From Palsa-504 sp963800415 (GTDB taxonomy: Bacteria; Actinomycetota; Actinomycetes; Streptosporangiales; Streptosporangiaceae), in assembly GCA_963800415.1 (NCBI GenBank), contig CAWDBS010000033.1, positions 87,156-151,155 of the forward strand: a DNA stretch of 64,000 bases, in the 5' to 3' direction. Positions within the stretch are counted from its first letter, which is position 1. The number at the start of each line of letters is the position of its first letter. Below, in pieces: positions 55,510 through 63,679 of this stretch. The notes below the pieces were generated by a model, which had not been told where the DNA came from, ran no database searches, and saw only the letters and a list, made by a program, of their open reading frames with translations. The position numbers and the translations under genes were made by a program.

Positions 55510-56358
55510 ATGTGCCGCTTGTTCGGGCTGACTGCAGGCACGACTCGGGTCAACGCGACATTCTGGCTACTGGACGCCCCCGATTCGCTGCAGGTACAGA
55601 GCCACCGCAACGCGGACGGCGTCGGCCTGGGCTTCTTCGGCCCGGGGGGCGAACCCGTACTCGACAAGCAGCCCGAACCGGCGTTCAGCGACCCTGAGTT
55701 CCTCCGCGCGGCCAGGCAGGCCGAATCATCGGCGTTCGTGGCGCACGTCCGGTGGGCGACGACGGGCGGGCGGACGGTGCGTAACACCCACCCGTTCGGT
55801 ATGGAGGGCCGCGTGATGGCCCACAACGGTGGCTTTGGCGAACTCGCCCAGCTGGACAAGGAGCTCGGCTCTTACGCCCGCCTGGTGCTCGGCGACACCG
55901 ACTCCGAGCGGTATTTCGCGCTGATCACCAAGGAGACCGACGCGCGCGGCGGTGACGTCGGGGCCGGGATCGAGGCCGCGGCCAGCTGGATCGCCGCGCG
56001 GTTGCCGGTCTCGGCGCTGAACGCCATCGTCGCGGCGCCCGGTGAGCTGTGGGCACTGCGCTACCCGGGCCAGCACGCCCTGCACATCCTCGAGCGCCCG
56101 GCCGGCCCGGGCCCGGGGGAACCAGGCCTGCATGTCCGCAGCGCGACGTCCTCGGTGCACGTACCCGCGCTGGACCGCACGGCCTCGGTGGTCATCGCCT
56201 CCGAGCAGCTCGACGGCGAGACCGGCTGGCGCATGCTCGCCCCCGGCGAACTGGTGCACGTCCGGCCCGATCTGAGCGTCCACTCCCGGATCGCCGTCCC
56301 GCAGCCGCCGGCGCACCTGGTCCCCCTCCCGGCCGGCAACCCGAACATCGACACCTGA
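55510..56358 (+). CDS. Class II glutamine amidotransferase (YafJ/EgtC-like)
   Basis: 282-residue Ntn-hydrolase: MCRLFGLTAG with the nucleophile Cys2, QSHRNADGVGLGFFG, FVAHVRWATTGGRTVRNTHP, FGMEGRVMAHNGGFGELAQL, LGDTDSERYFALITKE. It has the glutaminase domain only, as in YafJ and EgtC; the latter removes glutamate in ergothioneine synthesis, but no other egt gene is nearby. ATG at 55510 with AAGGGG upstream. Cys2 requires Met removal. Confidence 0.9.
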   Translation: MCRLFGLTAGTTRVNATFWLLDAPDSLQVQSHRNADGVGLGFFGPGGEPVLDKQPEPAFSDPEFLRAARQAESSAFVAHVRWATTGGRTVRNTHPFGMEGRVMAHNGGFGELAQLDKELGSYARLVLGDTDSERYFALITKETDARGGDVGAGIEAAASWIAARLPVSALNAIVAAPGELWALRYPGQHALHILERPAGPGPGEPGLHVRSATSSVHVPALDRTASVVIASEQLDGETGWRMLAPGELVHVRPDLSVHSRIAVPQPPAHLVPLPAGNPNIDT

Positions 56359-56384
56359 CCGGCCGGGTCCGCGTGGCTTAGCAG

Positions 56385-56600
56385 CTATGTGCGCCATCGC
56401 TCCGCGCCTGTGGGGCCGAGGGGTGTTACCCCGGGCGGACCGGGGGGCTGTGGCTGTGGATGATCTTGGTTTTGTCCATGTTCCACGCGGTGGTGGTGCC
56501 GTCGGGGTTCAGCACGACGGTCCAGCCCCACAGGTGAATCACGACTTGACTACGGTCTGGCTCAGGTTCCGCAAAACCATCTGAAGGCAGGCACCGCACC
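56385..56600 (-). pseudogene. C-terminal remnant of a DUF222/13E12-type HNH endonuclease
   Basis: Minus-strand translation gives SQVVIHLWGWTVVLNPDGTT and TAWNMDKTKIIHSHSPPVRP, the C-terminus typical of DUF222-HNH proteins, which are multicopy and often mobile in actinomycetes. Stop at 56385. Upstream of about 56560 the similarity ends and the HNH domain itself is missing, so only about the last 55 residues remain. Confidence 0.7.
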
Positions 56601-56614
56601 CCGGCGATGGCCGG

Positions 56615-58094
56615 TCACTGCAGGGCGAGCAGGTGGAACTGCCACGGTCCCAGGTCGACGAACAACCCGGGGCTGGCCAGCTGGCCGCCGTCCCGCTCGA
56701 ACACGCTCGGCCTGAGGATGTCGGTGAGCTGCCAGCTGCGGCCGGGCAGGTCCGGCCAGTCCAGCGGGACCCGCGCCTGGGCCGGCTGGCCGGATAGGTT
56801 GACCACCACCAGGTGCCGGTTCCCGCCGTGTTCCCCCGCCCAGGACCAGGCGGCCAGGTTGGCGCAGGACTGGTTACCGGGCCAGCCGCTGGCCGCCAGC
56901 AGCCGCCACGCGCCTGCCCGCACATGGTGGCCGGCGACGGCGGCCAGCAGGCGGCGGTACCAGCCGGCGAGGTCAAGGTCCGGCGGTTCCTCCGGGCGGC
57001 GCGAGAGGAAGAGCGGTGGCCGCACCCGGCGGCCCTCGAACTGTCCTTCGTGCCACAAGGTCGCGCCGGGCAAAGTGGCGACGGCCACCGCCGCGGCCCG
57101 CTCGGCATCCCCCGGTAGGCGGCTGGCGATGCGGGGCTCGTCATGGTTCTCCAGGAAGCGCACCAGCCGGGACTGGTAGCTCAGGTCCGCGCGCAGGTGG
57201 TCCCGGACGGCGGGCGCGTCCTGGCCGGTGATCCGGTCATAGAGCCGCTTGTCGTAGCAGAAGCTGAAGCCGTGCTGCTGCAGCTCCCACTCCTTGTCCC
57301 AGTAGGCTTCGGCGATCATCACGGTGTCCGGGTGCCGGGCGCGCAGCTCGCCGAGCACGGCCGGCCAGAACTCCTGGGCCGGCTCGGGCCCGGCCCGGCC
57401 GCCCCAGGTCCTGTCGAAGATGCGGTTGATCATCAGCATGGCCATGTCACAGCGGATCCCGTCGCACTGCCCGGCGATATCCGCGAGCGTGCCGGCCGTC
57501 GCGGCGCGCAGGGCCGGGGAGAACGCGTCGAGCTGCACGACATCGGGCCAGGGCGGGAAGTACGGGTCGCGGCCATGGGCCAGCACCTGCCCGGCCACGG
57601 CCATCCAGCCCGCTGGATCGGCCTTGATGTCGTCCTCGTCGCCGCGTATGAACAGCTCCGGGCGGCTGCTTACCCATGGGTGATCGGGGGCCACGTGGTT
57701 GGGTACGTAGTCCAGGATCAGCCGCGCGCCGCGCTCAGCCAGGGCAGCCCGCGCCACGGCCAGCGCGCCGGGGCCGCCGAAGGCCGCGCCGGCCACGTAG
57801 CGGCGCACGCAGTACGGCGATCCGATGACATCCGCGCGCTGAAGGTCCGGCAGCGCATCCAGGAACGACGCCTGCAGCCCGGCATCGGCGTTCGCCAGGG
57901 CCAGCCCGGCCGGGCTTCGTTCCCACACGCCCATCAGCCAGAACCGCGTCGACGCCGGGCGGGGTGACCGCATCCCAGTCGGCGGCGGCCACGCCGGCCA
58001 GGGTGACCCGCCGCCCGGCCGCCCGGGCCAGCCCGTTCAGCCAGACCGCGGTGTTGATCTCGTAGATCACCGGCCGATCCGGCCACCCAGTCAT
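56615..58094 (-). CDS. GH13 alpha-amylase family protein (frameshift near 57942)
   Basis: About 492 residues. RPVIYEINTAVWLNGLARAA and VDAVWLMGVWERSPAG at the N-terminus, then RLILDYVPNHVAPDHPWV; nucleophile Asp in GQCDGIRCDMAMLMINRIFD; acid/base Glu in PDTVMIAEAYWDKEWELQQH; third Asp in RFLENHDEPRIASRLPG; C-terminal beta domain HLVVVNLSGQPAQARVPLDW. All catalytic residues are in place. An extra base near 57942 splits the first 50 residues from the rest. ATG at 58094, overlapping the stop of a small upstream frame (TGATG). Substrate unknown. Confidence 0.85.
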
Positions 58095-58277
58095 CACGTC
58101 CCCCCCGTCCGCGGCGCGCCGCGCGCTCTTGATAGCGCCACGGCCACGTGCTCGCCGGTCAGCCCCAGTGCGGCTGCCAGGGCCAGTCCCGCCGGGACCA
58201 GCTGGTGCACCACCATGTCGTTCCCCTCCGGCGATCCGGTCGTGATCTTCGGTCAGGCGCAGCGTCATCGCCGGCAA
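58094..58277 (-). pseudogene. Fragment of an H-box (HisKA_3-like) protein
   Basis: Two adjacent frames give RLTEDHDRIAGG and NDMVVHQLVPAGLALAAALG LTGEH, which together resemble the conserved RIAxxLNDxVVHRLFxxGLxLxxALGL segment of actinobacterial histidine-kinase dimerisation domains. The second part could also be a 40-residue gene of its own: ATG at 58216 after GGAGGGGAACGAC and stop overlapping the GH13 start (TGATG). No ATPase domain is present. Confidence 0.5.
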
Positions 58278-58544
58278 GCCGACAGCCGGGAGACGACCGC
58301 ACGCCGGGCCCGGGCAGTCCCGGTATCACTTGCGCGGGGGCGCTGGCCCGGCTGGATGAGCCGCGCATCGCTACGGCACCTGGGTCCTATCCGGCCGTGA
58401 CTGGCCGTGCCGCCAGGGTCAGGAGCGACGCGGTTACCTGCACCACGGTACTGGCCTGGCGCAGGATGCTGCAAAGGTTCTCCCCCCGGGCGGGACAGGT
58501 GGCGCGCTGACGGCCCGCCGGCCGGGACGGCCCGCGCCGGGTGC

Positions 58545-59285
58545 TCAGGAGCGCACCGGGCGGGCTGGGGGGGCCCAGGCCGTGGGATCGAGGGTGCCGT
58601 CGATGGCGGCCTGGGCGACGTCAGTGAGGCGGAGGTTGCTGTTGCGGGCGTAGGCCCGCAGCCGGGAGAAAGCCTGGGCCAGGTCGACGCCGGCGCGCTG
58701 GGAGATCACGCCCTTGGCCTGCTCGATCACCACCCGGCTTGTCAGGGCGGCGGAGAGCTGCTCGTTCAGGCGCTGGGCCTCGGCGCTGGCGCGATGCTGC
58801 ACGATGCTGAGGGTGGCCAGGTCCGCGAAGGCCCGGGCGACGATGACGTCCGCCTCATCCATCGGCGCCCGCGTGGCGCTGAGCAGGTTCAGGGCGCCGA
58901 GGGTCACCTCACGCAACCGCAGCGGCAGCGCGGACGCCGATGCGAACCCGGCCTGCAGGGCGGCGGCGGAGAACGACGGCCAGCGGCCCGACCCGGCCTC
59001 CAGGTCCTCGTGCCCGACAGGCTCGCCGGTGCGGAAGGCATCAAGACACGGGCCCTCCTGCTGCTGCAGCTCGAACAGCTCCAGCAGGCGCATCGCCTCG
59101 CTCGAGGAGGCCACCAGCCCCAGGCCGCCCGCGGGAGAGACCAGCATCACCCCGGCGGCGGAGACGCCGAGCAGGCTGACGCACCGGTCCGCCAGCCCGG
59201 TCAGCAAGTCGACGACGTCGTAGTCCTCGACCAGGGTGTCGGCCATCTCGACCAGTGACCGGACCACATCGGCTTCCCGGGTCAT
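58545..59285 (-). CDS. GAF-ANTAR transcription antitermination regulator
   Basis: 246 residues. GAF domain about 15-160 (LTGLADRCVSLLGVSAAGVM, EGPCLDAFRTGEPVGHEDLE, LRLREVTLGALNLLSATRAP) and C-terminal ANTAR domain (VIEQAKGVISQRAGVDLAQA, FSRLRAYARNSNLRLTDVAQ). ANTAR domains bind paired RNA hairpins and prevent termination; the GAF domain senses a ligand or redox state. The ATG at 59285, nine bases after GGAGG, is preferred over the GTG two codons earlier. It follows a second, related regulator. Confidence 0.92.
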   Translation of the reverse strand: MTREADVVRSLVEMADTLVEDYDVVDLLTGLADRCVSLLGVSAAGVMLVSPAGGLGLVASSSEAMRLLELFELQQQEGPCLDAFRTGEPVGHEDLEAGSGRWPSFSAAALQAGFASASALPLRLREVTLGALNLLSATRAPMDEADVIVARAFADLATLSIVQHRASAEAQRLNEQLSAALTSRVVIEQAKGVISQRAGVDLAQAFSRLRAYARNSNLRLTDVAQAAIDGTLDPTAWAPPARPVRS

Positions 59286-59410
59286 CTCCACTCACCTCCA
59301 GGGCGCCCAGCGGCCCGTCACAGCCGGCCGTGCGCCACCGCGAGCCAGGGCCGCGGCATCCATCTTAATGGCGGCCCGGCTCCGGCCCCAGCGCGCCGGA
59401 CGAGCGGGGT

Positions 59411-60145
59411 TCATCCCAGCCGGAGCCTGCGGGCGACGACGTCCCCGGCCACCTCGGCGAGCAGCCGGTCGTGGCTGAACGCGAACGCCCGCAGCCAGAT
59501 GAGCGCCTCGGTGACGCTGACCCCCTCCTGGACCGAGACCATGCCCGCCGCGTTGTGCACCACGAAATGGAAGTCGGCGCCCCTCTCCAGCTCCACAGCC
59601 ACCATGTCAGGGGGCGCCCCGGCCTGGGCCTCCAGCACCCACCGGGCGGCCACATCCGCCACCACCAGCGCGTCAGCGTGCTGATCGCCGCTCAGCGGAC
59701 CAGGGCAGTCCCGGTAGAGGTTGAGCGCCCCCAGCCGCACCGTGCCGACCCGCAACGGGAACCCGAACACCGCCCGCGCGCCCGCCGCCAGCGCCGCCGG
59801 GGAGAAAACCAGCCACCGGCGGGTCACCGGATCGGCCAGGTCCGGCTCGGCCACCACCGTGTCCTGCTGGTAGGCATCCACGCACGGGCCCTCGCCCAGC
59901 GTGTACTGCAGCTCCTCGATCACCTGGCTCACCCCGTCGCTGGTGCACAACGACCCGCGCGGTATCTCACCCGACATCAGCATCACACCGGCACCGGTCA
60001 CCCCGGCGATCCCCGGGCACACCCCGCACAGCCGGGCAGCGGACCACCCCTGCCCCCCGGCGGACAACTCCGCCAGAATCCGGTGAAGCCTGCCGCCTGG
60101 CATCTTCAGCGACACGACCCCTGGCAGACACCCGGCCTGGCGCAC
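59411..60145 (-). CDS. GAF-ANTAR transcription antitermination regulator, second copy
   Basis: Up to 244 residues, same two-domain layout: GVTGAGVMLMSGEIPRGSLC, LGEGPCVDAYQQDTVVAEPD, FGFPLRVGTVRLGALNLYRD in the GAF part; VHNAAGMVSVQEGVSVTEAL, IWLRAFAFSHDRLLAEVAGD in the ANTAR part. The two paralogues are clearly divergent, so this is an old duplication. The start is uncertain: GTG 60145 (used), GTG 60115 with CAGGGG upstream, or ATG 60103. Same strand as the other copy, 126 bases apart. Confidence 0.88.
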   Translation of the reverse strand: MRQAGCLPGVVSLKMPGGRLHRILAELSAGGQGWSAARLCGVCPGIAGVTGAGVMLMSGEIPRGSLCTSDGVSQVIEELQYTLGEGPCVDAYQQDTVVAEPDLADPVTRRWLVFSPAALAAGARAVFGFPLRVGTVRLGALNLYRDCPGPLSGDQHADALVVADVAARWVLEAQAGAPPDMVAVELERGADFHFVVHNAAGMVSVQEGVSVTEALIWLRAFAFSHDRLLAEVAGDVVARRLRLG

Positions 60146-60335
60146 GCAGCCCCATGACGATCACCCACCTGCGGCCTCCTTCGCCCCGAGGGAACCAAAC
60201 CATCCGGCCGGAACCGGGCTCAACGGCCTCCCGGACCCAGACCCTCATCACCGACGCTACTCCCCGGACACAGGGCGGTAGACCCGGATCCGCCCAGACG
60301 GGACACCGCGTGGCTGTCCGTACGCTGCCGCGTGC

Positions 60336-60642
60336 TCAGAGCAGCCGGCGCAGGAAGGGATCCCTGGGCTCTGCCGGGCTGATCCGCATCCGCACGTCCA
60401 CGCAGTAGACGCGCCGACGCCAACCATCCGGTCACCCTGCCAGGCCAGCAGCGCCGCATGATCGGAATCCGGCTCGCGGCAGACCCGCCTGGCTTCCTGA
60501 TCGGCCGCGCTCGGGCTCATGCTGAAGAACCGCAGGTAAATGTTGTCTGGTGACATGGCAGCGTGCATCGCGCGTACCGCCTCAGCATCCTGCCGCCGGG
60601 CCTGACCTCCACCGTGCTGCCATCGGTCAGCAGCGCGTACAT
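60336..60642 (-). pseudogene. Internally deleted GNAT/acyl-CoA synthetase (Pat-like) remnant
   Basis: The N-terminus of a GNAT domain (MYALLTDGSTVEVRP, DAEAVRAMHAAMSPDNIYLR, FFSMSPSAADQEARRVCREP, DHAALLAWQGDRMVGVGAS) runs directly into CVDVRMRISPAEPRDPFLRR LL and a stop, which is the extreme C-terminus of the ~900-residue Pat-like protein lysine acetyltransferase family (CoA-binding, ATP-grasp and GNAT domains). Everything between is missing, and there are frame changes at both ends. A clean internal deletion of most of the gene is the simplest reading. Confidence 0.7.
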
Positions 60643-61020
60643 GGCCGCGGCCGGCCTGCTCACCTCCGGCCCCTTCGGCTGGCGGTACGACAACGACAGG
60701 GCACCGCGCATCCTCGCAGCAGTGGCTGCTCACCGATCCGCGCACCAAGTGCTCATAGGCTGGCCGCGCTCCTTTCCGACGACAATGCCGTCCTCTGCCG
60801 TCGCGATCTCCGTCAGCATCACGCCGGGATCGCCCTCGGGTGTTCCGATAGTAACGGCGATATCCGGCGGCGGCCCGCGGGCTGCCGTCCGGAAGGCCTC
60901 ACGCGCGAGCTCGCCGCGCTCATGGTGCTCCTGCGCCCCGGAATACAGGATGACATGCGGGTGCTCCCCGCTCTGCGCGGCTGGCAGAGGGCCTGGCGTG
61001 ATCGGCGCGGAAGGACCCGA
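60643..61020 (-). pseudogene. Universal stress protein fragment
   Basis: Minus-strand frames give EAFRTAARGPPPDIAVTIGT, PEGDPGVMLTEIATAEDGIV VGKERGQPM and, in another frame, LVRGSVSSHCCEDARCPVVVVP, together the second half of a UspA domain (GS...CPVVVVP end motif). The N-terminal half is unrecognisable and at least one frameshift lies near 60745. It abuts the Pat-like remnant; USP and Pat-like genes are often neighbours. Confidence 0.65.
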
Positions 61021-61159
61021 GCATGAGGACGACGAGGCGCCACCAGGGCGGCCAGGCCTGCCGGTGCTCTGGATCAGGAACGTTGCCGTGCCTGACCACC
61101 AGCTTGGCAAGCGGTGCTGACATAACTAATGCCAGGCCGTTGGGCCTGGCATTGTCTGG

Positions 61160-61232
61160 TAGCCCCGACCGGATTCGAACCGGCGTCACCGCCTTGAGAG
61201 GGCGGCGTCCTAGGCCTCTAGACGACGGGGCC
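61160..61232 (-). tRNA. tRNA-Glu (anticodon CTC)
   Basis: 73 bases on minus, beginning GGCCCCGTCGTCTAGAGGCC, anticodon stem-loop CGCCCTCTCAAGGCG with CTC, T-arm CCGGTTCGAATCCGG. The 3' CCA is encoded (61157-61159). All four stems form, with a G-T pair at the end of the acceptor stem. Confidence 0.96.
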
Positions 61233-61414
61233 GTGCATGGCACTGGCAGGATCCAAGTGTCCTGCCCGAGCCGGGACGCTGGTGTGGCCAGCGCGGTACA
61301 GACTACCGCCTCGCTACCGGTCAGGCCAACCGGTGGTCAGGCGAGATGATTCCCGGATCCTCCCGGCATGAAGAGGCGCGGACGTGAACCACGTCCGCGC
61401 TGTCAACTGAACTG

Positions 61415-61486
61415 CTGGGGTACCAGGACTCGAACCTAGACTAACAGGGCCAGAACCTGTCGGGCTGCCAATTACCCCATACCCCA
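61415..61486 (-). tRNA. tRNA-Gln (anticodon CTG)
   Basis: 72 bases on minus, beginning TGGGGTATGGGGTAATTGGC, anticodon loop TTCTGGC (CTG) in an ACAGG/CCTGT stem, T-arm CTAGGTTCGAGTCCTGG, acceptor 3' strand TACCCCA with discriminator G. CCA is not fully encoded (CA follows G). Next to tRNA-Glu, a usual pairing. Confidence 0.95.
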
Positions 61487-61581
61487 ATGGGATCGGACCC
61501 GGAGGCCGGGTCCGCCCACGCAGTCTAGCGGACTCCGCTCGCGACGGCCAACCCAAGGCCGTCGGCTACCCCAGGGCCTGC

Positions 61582-61850
61582 TCACAGCGGGTCGATCTCG
61601 GCCAGGCGTCCCGGTCCAGGCGGAGACCGGGTGATCCCGGCCGAACGCAGGAACGGCGCATCGTGGCTGGCCACCAGGATCGCGCCGCGATAGCCCTCGA
61701 GGGCCTGGGACAGCTGCCGGACCGACGCCATGTCCAGGTTGTTGGTCGGCCCGGTCATCGCTCCTAGCCGGACGGTGACGCCTGGCCGTGCCGCCTGGCC
61801 CGCGATCGCGCGCAGCAGGGTGGGTCTTGCCCGGTTCGGGGCGACCGGAA
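61582..61850 (-). pseudogene. ABC-F ATPase remnant
   Basis: A damaged Walker A region (PNRARPTLLRAIAGQAARPG, where GKTTLLRAIAG is expected) leads directly into GPTNNLDMASVRQLSQALEG and YRGAILVASHDAPFLRSAGI, the Walker B/H-loop region of the second ATPase domain of an ABC-F protein. The helical domain and signature between them are missing and no first ATPase domain is present. An 18-base inverted repeat sits exactly upstream of the remaining Walker A. Confidence 0.75.
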
Positions 61851-61852
61851 TC

Positions 61853-61907
61853 CCATGATCATGAAGACTTTGGTATCGAAAAAAGACCGAAGTCTTCATG
61901 ATCATGG
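61853..61907. repeat. 18-base perfect inverted repeat, AT-rich
   Basis: CCATGATCATGAAGACTT (61853-61870) and AAGTCTTCATGATCATGG (61890-61907) are perfect inverted copies around a 19-base A-rich centre. Much poorer in GC than its surroundings, with no gene inside. It may be a small inserted palindromic element or a remnant of terminal repeats. Confidence 0.85.
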
Positions 61908-61918
61908 AAACACCCCGC

Positions 61919-62028
61919 GCGGAGGCGAGGCGGGCGCGGAGGCGAGGCGGGCGCGGAGGCGAGGCGGGCGCGGAGGCGAGGCGGGCGCGGAGGCGAGGCG
62001 GGCGCGGAGGCGAGGCGGGCGCGGAGGG
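61919..62028 (+). repeat. 17-base tandem repeat downstream of manA
   Basis: About six and a half copies of GCGGAGGCGAGGCGGGC immediately after the manA stop (minus-strand gene). Confidence 0.9.
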
Positions 62029-63423
62029 CTAGGGCGCTCCGGGGGTGGCTAGGGCGAGGCGGGCGGAGCCGGTGGCGTGGACGGGGGCGTCGGCGGCGGA
62101 GATGAAGCAGGAGTCACCGCGGGTCAGCTCGAGCACGTCGCCGGACGCGGAGCGCAGGACGCAGGCACCGTCGAGGCAGAGCAGGATCCGCGGGCCGGCG
62201 CCAGGCAGGGCAAACGCGGGGCCGGGCAGAACGAGCGGGAGGCGAGCGGGGCGAGCGGAGGGCTGGCGAGGTCGAGCGCGGGGCTGGCGAGGTCGAGCGG
62301 AGGGCTGGCCAGGTCGAGCGGGGGGCCGAGCGGGGCGAGCGGAGGGCTGGCCAGGTCGAGCGCGGAGGTGGCCAGGTCGAGCGCGGAGGTGGCCAGGTCG
62401 AGCGCGGAGGTGGCCAGGTCGAGCAGGTAGAGGCGGAACTCCGGGGCCGGGGTGTCGAACCAGGCGATGCCGTCCGCGAGGACCCGGGGCGAGAGCACCG
62501 GCACCGAGACCGCAGGGTTGAGAAGCTCGAGCAGTTCGGGCACGTCGATGTGCTTGCCGGTGAGGCCGGAGCGGACCACGTTGTCGGAGTTGGCGAGCAG
62601 CTCGATCCCGGTGCCCCGCAGGTAGGCGTGCAGCCCGCCGGCCGCATGAACACCGCCTGGCCCGGCTGCAGCACCTCGTGCCGCATCAGCAGCAGCGCCA
62701 GCGCGCCGAGGTCGCCGGGTGATCCGCGGCCACCCGCACCGCGCCGCCAGGCGTCCGCGTACGGCCCGCCAGATGGCGCCAGCCGCGCGCACGCGGCGGC
62801 GACGGCGGTGACGAGTCCGGCGGGATCGGGCCATTCCAGGACGGACGCGAGCGCGGCCGCCACGGCCTGCTCGCTGGTCGCGGCCGAAAGCCCGGCGACC
62901 AGCGGCTGAAGCTGGTCAACGGCCAGCGCGCGCAGGATGGCCGCCGCGTCGGCGGGGTGCGCAGGCGGGCCGCCACCTCGAATGGGGTGAGGGCGTAGAG
63001 CAGCTCGGGTTTGGGCCAGTCGTCCACGTAGTTCCGGCCCGGGTCGCCCAGCGGCAGCCCGAGGGCATTCTCGGCCGCGAACCCCGCCTCGGCCTGCGCG
63101 CGGGAGGGGTGCACCTGGATGGACAGGGCCTTCTCCGCCGACAGCACCTTGAGCAGGAAGGGCAGCCGCCCGCCGAACCTGGCCGCGCACTCCGGCCCAG
63201 CTCACCCTCCGGGTCAGCTGCGATCGCGCAGGCGTCGAGCAGCAATAGAGGCTGACGTATCGGCGGGGTGGGAGGCCGGTCGACGCGACGGCGCCGACGG
63301 GTGCGCGCCCATCCACAGCTCGGCCTCCGGGCCCGGCGCCGGGACGGGCCGTCCCTGCAGGTCCGCGATCGCGGTTCGGGTGCCCCACGGATAGGGCCGG
63401 ACTACCGGACGGAGAAGGTCCAT
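62029..63423 (-). CDS. manA: Mannose-6-phosphate isomerase, class I (several frameshifts)
   Basis: About 460 residues; interconverts fructose 6-phosphate and mannose 6-phosphate for GDP-mannose. MDLLRPVVRPYPWGTRTAIA; ELWMGAHPSAPS; ARFGGRLPFLLKVLSAEKAL and SIQVHPSRAQAEAGFAAENA (zinc ligands QVHP); VDDWPKPELLYALTPFEVAA; PGQAVFM; AYLRGTGIELLANSDNVVRS, GLTGKHIDVPELLELL; C-terminus GDVLELTRGDSCFISAADAP. Frame changes near 63240, 63196, 62960, 62645 and 62210 and an LDLATSA-type repeat insert interrupt it. Similarity spans the full length. It could be intact in reality or a decaying gene; this is the most damaged of the conserved genes. Confidence 0.75.
62230..62425 (-). repeat. 21-base-type tandem repeats inside manA
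   Basis: Repeats of GAGGTGGCCAGGTCGAGCGC and related GGGCTGGCGAGGTCGAGCG units coding LDLATSA and LDLASPP on minus. They enlarge a loop between the zinc-binding core and the C-terminal barrel. Confidence 0.82.
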
Positions 63424-63679
63424 CCGGGCATGCTAGCCGGGGCTACCCGGCGTCGGAGGTGTCCGCAGGGTCTTCGACCGGCGACCCACCCAGCTCGCCA
63501 TGGACCGAGGTCCTTGGCAAGGATGCGGCCTACGGCTGGTTACCTCGCTGACCTCGACGGTCCCACCCCCGGTTGGCGATCTCCACCCCGGCAAGGCCGG
63601 GCCCGGGTGGCCGCCACCTCGTGGGGTTGGAGGTTCCATCACGCCGGGAATTCAGGCCCGCGACCTCGACGCGATCTCC

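Noticed and set aside
61130..61500. Integration site with an attached mobile island at the tRNA genes
   Set aside because: No integrase gene or duplicated tRNA 3' end was seen in the window.
61919..62028. Possible CRISPR array
   Set aside because: Copies of 17 bases are directly adjacent with no unique spacers, and there are no cas genes; it is a simple tandem repeat.
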